Assembly (NCBI GenBank): GCA_020091685.1
Contig: CM034600.1
Location: forward strand, 7,391,837-7,455,836
Direction: 5' to 3'
DNA: 64,000 bases
From: Lutjanus erythropterus
Taxonomy: Eukaryota > Chordata > Actinopteri > Lutjaniformes > Lutjanidae
The notes under the pieces are model-generated. The model searched no databases, had not been told where the DNA came from, and worked only from the letters and a program-made list of their open reading frames with translations. The stretch's first letter is position 1; each line of letters begins with the position of its first letter. Made by a program: the position numbers and the translations under genes. Positions 55,012 through 64,000 of the stretch are shown piece by piece.

Positions 55012-58000
55012 TTAGTCAATTCTCGCTCCCTCTGCTGACACCATCACAGATAGAGTGATGAAATGATTTTCTCCTCCAGTGCTTTTCAATTCACATTAGG
55101 GGGAATATTGTGCTCCCCTTTTAAAACGACCGCAGGTAAATCAAACTATATTGGGTCCACTGAAAGCCAGCCCTTATCTCTTTATCAGAGTGATCTACAG
55201 AGGGCCATATATGTGATTGCACATCTAGCTTTTTAAAGTGGAGAGTAATTTTTATTATATAGTGTAAGTGCAATGGGATTTTTATGTGAAGTCTAAGTTA
55301 TAATCATTTTGCAAGCTTTACCTCTCTTTATAACTCTCTATATGAGTGAGAATTTGCTCCATATAAACTGTATACACTCCTCCGATATAAAGTCTGGATG
55401 CTGGATATGAAGACAGAAATCTGCAGCCAGTCACGCTGTTTTTCTTTCTTTGCTCAGACCTGGAATTGGTACAACTTTGTTAGCAACAACTTACATAAAC
55501 CCCCAACGAGAAGCACACACACACACTGGTACACAAACTCAAAGAAAACAGAGATTTCTGTTAAGAGTGGCTGCAGAGAAGCTGATGAACAAACAGTTCT
55601 CTGAACAAGAACAAAGCACTACAAAGCAAATCAGCACTCGATGCCAGTGTAATGACATCAGGGAATTAAATCACTTTAGAGAGCTGCAGTCAGGTATTAC
55701 CATCCAAACTCAAAAAAAAACCAAAAAAAAAAAACACACCGACAAACTCTGCAATTCAAATTGACGGCATGGAGTCAAAACAGTCTTTCTTTTTCTCTTT
55801 CCACCTGGAAGAGAACTGATGTCCTGACAGCTGTTTCTGGTTTGGGCACTAGCCAACAATTTGTTTATTGGCTCAGGATTTCTAAATGTAGTCTGCTGAC
55901 ATACATACACACTTCTTTTCTTTACCTCCCATAGACAACAGCCTTAAATAGCCTCCCAAAGTGAGCAGCAAATAGAGCTTACCTACTTTAAACGATGACA
56001 AATCTTACTCAAGCAGTATCTTGGAGGAAGTGGCAACGTTTGTTGTCCAGTACACGTTCACTTTACACAAGCTTTGCACACTGTTTCCAACCAAAAGATG
56101 CTAATTTTCAAACACTTAAAGACTGGAGCCAACACATTTATAACAGAAAACCTGTGCTACAAACTGGGAGCATGTAGATTTTAAGATATAGGGTTTTACT
56201 GGGCACTGCAACTCAGTAAGATCTTTTGTTATAGAGCAGCAATATATCTTTATTTATACGAAAAAAATAGAAGAGGAGATATAAAATACGAAATATAAGA
56301 ATTATGCACACAATGTGAATCATGACATGAAAATTATATACTTATGTATTGATGTAAATACAAATGCTATATGCATTGCAGGCAGTAGAGCACAGTACAA
56401 ATTGAATTATTGGATTTCCTACACAGTTCTCCCATTGTTTTGCCTGCCAGATTTTCTTTACTTGCTTAAATTTTGTTGATTTGGTCAGTTTTCCTTGATT
56501 TTTGTTGCTTCTACCATGGGTGAGTAGTCTATGTAATTAAATGGCTTCTTTATTAGCCTGCTTTTACAATCATGAGTCTGTCTAACAAGTAAGTTGTAAT
56601 TGTATTAGAATAAATTTTTAAAGTAACCCTCCCAATCCTGATTATAGCTGAGTTTATCAGCTATTGGCCTCAGGAACTATTGACTTTATTTCTCCACACA
56701 AGCTTTTGCCAGATCATTCACCTTGGTTGGAAGGTAGGGAGAGAGTTGTTGTTCAACAGAGAGCATGTGAAAAAGTACAGGATGTAGTAGCTGCTGATAC
56801 ACAGCAGATACATGACACTCAGTGATTATCACTGAGAGTCACGCTTCAAAACCAAGAATCCAATTATAGAAATCCAATTAATAATGTAGCTATCAATAAT
56901 TCTGATTAGTCTGACCCCAAACCTTAATATATCATGCTCCTTTCTCTAAGTTTTCCTTTATTTTTACTCTAAATTCTATTCCTTTATTATCCCAGCTGTT
57001 CATCAGAGACTACATAGCTTGAGCAGCTTATAAAAGAGAGGAATTTTCAGTTAGTATGATCAAATCATACTGTGGTAATTATTTGGATTGATTTATCTGT
57101 CATAACAAAAGACATTCTCCCTCTCCCACAGCCTCCCTTTCACACACAAATAAGGAGCGATAGGAATGGTGGGAGTTGAGGGCCCAGCGTAATTACCCAT
57201 AGTTCTCCGTGGGACATCTGTTCGTCTGATAAGACTTGGGTTCATTTATCTCCCTTAAAAATCAGTTGGCTCTGAGAAATCGTTGTGGACCCCTGGCCTG
57301 GTGTGGACCAGGGGGTGAGGTTGGTGAATCTGCGTGTGTGTGTGTCTGTGTGTCTGTGTGCGGACAGGCTTTGCATTTTTAGTTCCCTAAGACAGAGAAC
57401 TGACACTGATCACCCTAACACTTTCTCTGCCTTTTACTTTGCCATTCACTAGTTGTCTGTCTCTTCAATATAATAGTGTCCAAATACCCACCCCCACCCC
57501 AAAGAAATGTTTAAAAATTTCAAATTCACATTTACTCTCAATAATACATATATACCTGTTGGTCTATGCTTAGATAAGTTGTATATACTTCAGGTCCCCC
57601 TAAGATGTTACTGTCCTTGCATGCAGGTGTAAGATCAGGTCTAAGGTCCTCACAAACTCTGACTCCATGTTTATTGTATTCATGTATAATATCTTAATGG
57701 AAAAATTACTTAGAAGTGCTTATAAAACTGAGAGCTCACCAGAGACCTTGACCCATGGGTCTGGGTGCATCACAGATGCATCAGCGGAAACGTTCCATTC
57801 TTTACTACATTATTATACAACAGAGAAGCACTTGACCGATAATCCTTGCCTCCTTCACTCCTTCCAGAACCGACATGCTGACTCACAAAGAAGAAGAGTC
57901 TTTGCTGTTTGTGATGGAGACCTCTGATCCCTGCATGCTGAGTCCATTTGTGATTGCTTGAATAAACCTCACAGACAAGCAGGTTTTTGTGTTTTTCTTT

Positions 58001-59365
58001 TAAACACAATTGATACATCCTACAGAAATGCATATTTATACATTAAATAATAAATATATAAATATGAATTATACAGCATTATAAATAACAATTCAATTAT
58101 TTATTTTACTTACATATTTTTCCTTTTGATGAATCCTAATATTGCTCTGGATATGTAGATGCGTAACTATTAGTGACTGAGCATGTTCTCTGTACTGTAA
58201 CAAAAGGTTATAACATATCACTTTCGTGTTCACAGCTTTCTAAGTGTCTGAAAAGAAAATCAATTAAATCAGCTCAGATAAAAACTAAAATGCGCTGTAA
58301 AAATTCTTAAAATGTTAGATAAAAACTTGGAGACTAGGGGTTGATTGTACAGTATTCTGAACTTGTACTGTGAGCTGATAATAGAGGTAATATCCACAGG
58401 AGCTGGCCTGAATCAAGTGCTGTATCTATGTTTGTTTTAAATATAGGCACCCACACGCTCCTCATCACAGGGCTTGTTCAGGGCAAATCCAGCACTGCAG
58501 TTGCCTGTCTGAGGGCCTGCTGTGTGAGCAGATCGACGTGCTTTGGATTCTTAATTTTCCTCAAAGTTATGCAAACATACTGAGTCTGTATGAATGCAGA
58601 CAACAAAGGGCTGTGAGACTTCAGAGAAATGGCAGAAATCACACCGCTGCTGCTCATATCCACAGAACGCCACCAAAAAGTAAAACAAAGCCATTTGGAG
58701 AATTTGCTCATTTACTTATTGGAGCGAAATTAGTCGTGAAACCACTTTCCTGTGATGTACCGTATACAGAGAGTATATCCATAGCAGCATGAAGAAGAAA
58801 TAATGAAATATGCTGCAGCATTATAAGCAGCTGGGTTCATGTGGGAATGGAACATTTAGACGGAGTCATCTGCATTTAATGACTCTGTCAAGCATTTTCA
58901 AAACAAACTAATTCATAGCAATACATCTGTTTTACATCCAGAGGAGAGAGCTGTGAGGGAGCCGGAGAATAAAGAAAAACAGCGCACAGAAAAGACAGGC
59001 AAGTTAAGAGAAACAGAGATTGCCACCTTCAATTCTCTGCCCAGGGATAAAGAGATCGCTACCCTCCATTTCACAAGTCTGTCCCTGATGAGCTGGTTTA
59101 GTCGGTTCTGCTTAGAGGTGGGCCAGCCACAATTACTGGCAATCCACTTAACTCGTGACAGCTTCCCTAAACGTGATAAATTACACTGGCGGGGTAGAAA
59201 TAACATTCTAAACTTTTGTTTGATGAATTTGGTCTCTGTTTTGTTCCAAAACTTTGCAAGGTAATGAGCGAAGTCCCACAACTCCCCAAGTTTTAATTGG
59301 TGTGTTTTGTTTAGATTGGTTTTTCTGAGGGGTGTAAGAGAATGTTATTGACACTCATTTATTTC
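55011..59365. other. Intergenic
   Basis: No exon supported. 55060-55240 and 57120-57270 (TTGAGGGCCCAGCGTAATTA, then GTGGGACATCTGTTCGTCTG) are complex and might be conserved non-coding elements. The pair of frames on opposite strands at 58913-59281 has no recognisable motif. Confidence 0.3.
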
Positions 59366-59413
<48 letters not shown>

Positions 59414-59426
59414 ATCTATCTATCTT
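59366..59426 (+). repeat. (TATC)n microsatellite
   Basis: About 14 tetranucleotide units with a TATATATATA interruption at about 59401-59410. Confidence 0.95.
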
Positions 59427-59439
59427 TGAATTGAAAATA

Positions 59440-60060
59440 AGACATAAGACTGTCATTGCACTGTTATAACCATGTCATGAACATGAGGAAGTCTTTATGA
59501 ATGTTTATGACTGTTGTCATTAAGTGTCATTCAGTCAGTTATCTCATTTGTAATGCAAAGTTGACTTTCAGATTTTTGTTATGACAACTTGACATTAACC
59601 AAGACAACAGAACCTCAACGTTTTTGTCAGGACAACTTGATATTATGAAATTTAAATAAACTATTTAGTTTTGGCACTGGCCGTCCATATTAGGTGTGTC
59701 ATGAATATTCGTCTTGACCTCAAGTAAAATGTTTTGGACATCATAAGGATGTCATTAAGTTTTGTTAGTGTCAAATGCCTTTGTAACAGTCTCATGAATA
59801 ATTCCCTTGACCTCATGTAAAGTGGTACCAATTGGACTTGTCTTAAAGCTGTCATTAAATGTTATAAGGCTAGTTTAATGACAGACACAGTACCAGGGCG
59901 ACTTGGTCTGCAGGGTCAGGTGGTGAACAGACATCTGTTAGCTACTTTACTTGCTAAAGTAGGCTAAATTGCTGTCTGTGGTTACCTGTAGCTGGCATTA
60001 GCTAGTTAGCTTGATTAGCTGTGGAGTTAGCTGCCTAATTAGCTGATTAAGCCTTGTGTT
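59440..60060. repeat. Fish repeat with TGTCATGA modules, then GCTAG-rich stretch
   Basis: Words TGTCATGAACATGAGGAAGT, GACAACTTGACATTA, TGTCATGAATATTC and CTCATGAATAATTCCCTTGA recur at intervals over 59440-59880, as in a known fish repeat. From 59935 to 60060 the sequence is dense in TTAGCTAG/AGCTGATTAGC words like 8785-9010. Confidence 0.5.
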
Positions 60061-62386
60061 GCAAGGAGAGAAACCCACCTCAGTACTGTATTCCCTGTCA
60101 AACTGGCCACTGTTGGTTTTTGAGGTTATCTATCTGTCTGTCTGATGAATGACAGCTGGGAACATTTTTCCATCTGAGAACAATCACTAGAAGAGAAAAG
60201 AATACTTTTTATTCTTCTTCGGGGAAGCTTAGTGTCACAAAATTCATGTCTACTGTCATAGTTGGGTGCCTGCTGGATGTCACAGTAACAATTAAGATGC
60301 CAAGTTGCAGGGTTAGGATATGATGCATCACTTCACAATAAATGTTGGAGTCAAGTCTCATCCTTCCCGTTGTTTATTATTTAGAGCTGAAATAATGTTT
60401 CTGCTGTTATGTTTGACACATATTGCACAGGAAAGTTTGCATGAAGTGACTGTGACACAATATCGATGTGGTGGTTCCTTTTCTTTTCTTTTTCTTTTTT
60501 TGTCTGACTTTGACTTTCGTCTGCAAACATTCAATGACTTTTTAATGACTTCATCGTTTATGATTGCAAATAAAACATAGAAAAAAGCTGGGCCAATATT
60601 GCTTCAAACAATCGTGTCCAAAACACACAACATGTAATTCCACTCAGTAATTCCACAGACGTTCACATTCTTCTGCAGCCAGCCAGTACTGTAGAAGGTC
60701 AACAGCAGGACTATCACTCCCACAACTTCCTCGATGGGCTTTGAAAGCAAATGCCAGTTTTTGGCTCCTCGGTCTCCACAATGTCACGGCAGCCCGCCAG
60801 CTAACATGTTCATGACGGGAGTGCGGAACCAAGAAACACTGGGAAACATCAGAGAAAGGGCTTTGGCTGCAAGGGCCTGGCAAACTGAAAGCCTGTATGC
60901 CTTGGTTATGCAGCAGCAGCAGTGGATTTCTCTCTGAATCCTAAAGACTTCATTAATACAAGTGTAAGCCCACATTCATCACCAGCAATGGATTTGAAAT
61001 TTCTAAAATTGAAATGTAGATAGATTAAAGTATTGCACGCAATGCTATATAATATAGCAGGGCACTATCTTTCTCTGTCTGTCTGTCTGTCTTCATTTCT
61101 GGGACAATAGATTGGTTCCCATTTGTGTTTTCATTCATCCATCCATCTGGCACTGGCACACACAAACACTGCTGATCAGATTTGGATGTCACTGGAGAAA
61201 CGATGCATATCGCCACTGCTCTCCAGCAAAACTGGGTTACAAATATAGTAGTTCAACTATTGCAGAAATGCACTTACTTGCTGTCTTTCCAAAATAAGTT
61301 TAATTGTGATCGAATGTCTGTATGTTAGATGCAGAGCAGAGTTGAGATGTGATTAGCCTAGCTTAGCATAAAGACTATAGAGACTATAATATGGGTATAG
61401 CACTTAAGAATGAGTCTGTTTGTATGACTAGGTCTTGCAAAAGGGCCCATGTATCTAGAGGGTGTGTTTTTAAGGAGGTAACTTTTAGGCAATGCAGTGG
61501 TTTTAATTTCAGTTGCATTTCACCTCATTACAAATATGTCTGAAGGCAACTTCTCCCAGAGTCAGTGGTGTATTAGTTAACACTTCTTACAGCATTCAGA
61601 CTTTTAATGGTGTAACTCTCTCTAGGAAGTTGTTGAATACTTAAGACTTGCCCAAAAGCTCTGTCGGTGTGATAGATGTATCATTGTCATTGACTCTGCA
61701 TTGCAACGCTTTTTCACCCAAAGCTGTCCATTTGAATTTTGTTGGCTGCACCATACATCGTCAATCCACAGTCGATATTCATGATCTGGTCAAGTCTCTC
61801 TAAAGCCACAAACTGTTGCTTTCACATTTTCCATCTGTATGTACATGTTAAGCAAAAGAGATTAATGTTACTTAGTGGGTTTTAGAGTTGCTGGTAGGAG
61901 TATTTTTGAACTTTGGAAAAAGCCAGGGTAGGTCTGTATAAAGGAAAAAGAGATTTTTCTTCTAAATACATTATTCATGTCAGAACATTGTTGCTGAAAA
62001 CGTGAAAAGGCTGAGACCTATGTAGTGCTGAATTAGACCAGGAGATAGTTGTTCACAATTTATGTATCTGAGATTTTTTTGGGCTTACCTGAAACATGGC
62101 TCAGTAACGTGCCAGTGCCATGGCCCCCAATGCTATATAAGGCCCACAAACTGACATAAGAATGACACTGCCTTCCCCAACCCTCACCCTCCCTAACAGT
62201 CAGTAATCACTGCACCTTCAGTGACTCTCTCAGTCCAAAACAGTCCAGCAGTTCACTTCAGCTCACTTCAGTTCCAACAACCTGACGCAGAAGGGAAAAA
62301 AGACTACCAGACTGTCACCGTCCTCTGGCTCTGGTGGCTCAAACATATCTGAACATGTCCAATAAAGCTGCTAGACAGAGCGTCCA
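60061..62386. other. Intergenic
   Basis: No exon supported. 60640-60960 is complex and might be a conserved non-coding element. A TATATAA at 62134-62140 lies about 220 bases before AATAAA at 62361-62366 with no frame between them; chance occurrence is likely. Confidence 0.3.
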
Positions 62387-62475
62387 TGTTTCAGGTCATT
62401 TCAGGCTGTAGTGTTTGACACTGAGACAGTGGAGCAGACACGCCCCAAGCATTTCAGACCAGGAAAAAAAATTAC
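62387..62475 (+). repeat. Copy of the 8515-8600 repeat piece
   Basis: CATGTTTCAGGTCATTTCAGG, then GTAGTGTTTGACACTGAGAC and GGAGCAGACACGCCCC, match 8519-8590 with small changes. Confidence 0.65.
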
Positions 62476-62889
62476 TCATTTCAATTATGATTTTGAGATC
62501 TACTTTTATACACTAGTCTATCATTAACAATAACTGAGGACTGAACTGATAAAAAAGGATTGAATTTTAGTGAAATAAGGTTAGCAGAATAGAACCTGGA
62601 AACTCCTGTTTGTTTATTTCCCCTGCATAGATCATTTTTATTCATCTTTGTTTCACTCTGTTTCTCTCCTGGTCTTCCACACAGTGGCTCTTCATCCCCC
62701 CAGATGATCTTTAATGCACAGATAATAGGTTGATACAAATTTTCTCATCTCACTCTCAGAAAAAAGTTTTTAAAAAGTATTGTTAGTGAAGGATCCAAAA
62801 GGAATTTACAAACACTGTTGCCTTTGCTTTATTTCTTTACAACTGTATTTCTGCTTCTGTCTCTCAGGCAATTTCAGCTTATGGTATGA

Positions 62890-62891
<2 letters not shown>

Positions 62892-62950
<59 letters not shown>

Positions 62951-63175
62951 ACACACACACACACACACACACACAATTGCTTTCATTGCTCACAGTTATT
63001 CTTTCTCTTTTTTGCGCCCTCTGCGATGTCTCTTGTGCGTATCTCCTCTCTGACACGCACAGAATCACTGACATTTTCACCCTCCTTTCTCCCTCTCTCT
63101 TTCTCCCTCTCTCTTTCTCCTTCCCTCCACGTTCAGCCTCTCTCTACCCTCCTCTCCCCCATCTCATTCTGATGC
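62892..63175 (+). repeat. (CA)n array followed by CT-rich stretch
   Basis: CA repeat at 62892-62975 with an AATC interruption near 62947. A pyrimidine-rich stretch with TCTCTTTCTCCCTCTCTC words follows at 63078-63175. Frames across both are artefacts. Confidence 0.9.
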
Positions 63176-64000
63176 ATGGCTGTATATTTGGCCTTTGTAG
63201 AGACAGCCTCGCTCCTGGAGGATTCTCCTGGAATCAATTTACCCTGCCTGTGCCAAGCCACTGATCAACAATTTACAGGCCATCAACTGCTGGGGCTGCT
63301 GGGAGGCTGTTTAACCGGTATATTAGGTGTCTGACATGACAGAGCATTTACAGCAGGTATAGTCCCTGCTTTAAACACAAAGAGTACAACATATCAGGAA
63401 TGCCTTTGATATCGAGTTGCGCCATGTTTGCGCAATTGCATATTATCCACACCAGTTTTATTTAACCTGCAGTCCCTCCGCTGTGGGCTGACATGCTGCC
63501 TTTTGGGACCTGAGTGGATTTAAATCGATGAAGGTGTAGTGTGTAACAAAAATGCACTGCAGCAAAATGTGTTCAGAGTTCAAAGCCTGGAACTTGCAAT
63601 TTAAATATTTTGACATACAGCCAATCAGTCAAGGTTTTTGGTTGCAAGTCAGAACTCTGTTTGGGACTTTGAATTATATTTGTTTAAGTCCACATGAAAT
63701 GGAAATAGACTGCTTTTTTTTTTACTGCGTATTTAAATGTTTTCTGGCAGCTAGGGACGGACCAATAGCACTAATTAAGTAACAGTGCAATGCCCTGCTG
63801 ACTCGTCCCGGACGGGGAGCTCCCAGTGAACACAACCAGACTGGGACCGAACACCACCTCCAAGACAGATGGAGGTTTGACGCCAGGGAATAAAGTACAA
63901 CGGTGGTTTGCTTGTTGGATTTCTCTCCTGGCATGCAGGGGCTGAGTCAGCTAACTTAGCTGTGTGGCTAACTGAGGTAATAGCAGTTACCTGTTTGCTA
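63176..64000. other. Intergenic
   Basis: 63180-63330 (TGTATATTTGGCCTTTGTAG, then AATCAATTTACCCTGCCTGT) is complex and may be conserved non-coding sequence. No exon or named element is supported after that. The end is again rich in TTAGCT words. Confidence 0.3.

Noticed and set aside
62134..62366. TATATAA followed by AATAAA, as a small transcription unit
   Set aside because: No open frame or RNA structure between them; both words are common in AT-rich DNA.

Overview
The window is vertebrate nuclear DNA, most likely from a percomorph-type teleost. It has split genes with GT-AG introns, many CA/GT microsatellites, a Tc1/mariner relic, a 5'-truncated L2-like LINE 3' end, a tRNA-derived SINE, and many short inverted-repeat (MITE-like) elements. 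The repeat labels come from memory of fish repeat families, not from a search.

The only protein-coding gene I can support is a transglutaminase (protein-glutamine gamma-glutamyltransferase) on the + strand, about 5883-22051. I rebuilt it exon by exon: the donor, acceptor and phase agree at every junction from exon 2 to the stop codon. Splicing one of two alternative 45-nt exons 10 gives 697 residues, close to the usual length of vertebrate TGM2/TGM5-type enzymes. The catalytic Cys289, His347 and Asp370 and the transition-state Trp253 are present at exactly the spacing seen in human TGM2, so the enzyme should be active. Exon 1 (5883-5919) is inferred from phase and start context only.

The most interesting feature is a duplicated exon 10, in the linker between the catalytic core and beta-barrel 1. 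Two copies lie exactly 800 bp apart (13533-13577 and 14333-14377). Their flanking intron sequence is almost identical (3 differences in about 205 nt), but the exons differ at 15 of 45 positions. Of 14 complete codons, 8 differ; all 8 change the amino acid and none is silent. This looks like diversification of a small exon cassette, used alternatively or in tandem.

Layout: 1-5880 is upstream sequence with the Tc1 relic, a duplicated segment of which one copy is split by the LINE, and a hAT-like element with a probable 8-bp target duplication. 5883-22051 is the transglutaminase gene; its introns hold several hairpin elements, a (GT)n tract beside the exon 8 acceptor and a perfect palindrome beside exon 13. 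22052-64000 has no exon I can support: it is repeat-rich intergenic (or deep intronic) DNA with short, more complex, non-coding stretches that might be conserved regulatory elements. Most long open frames there run through microsatellites or transposon relics.
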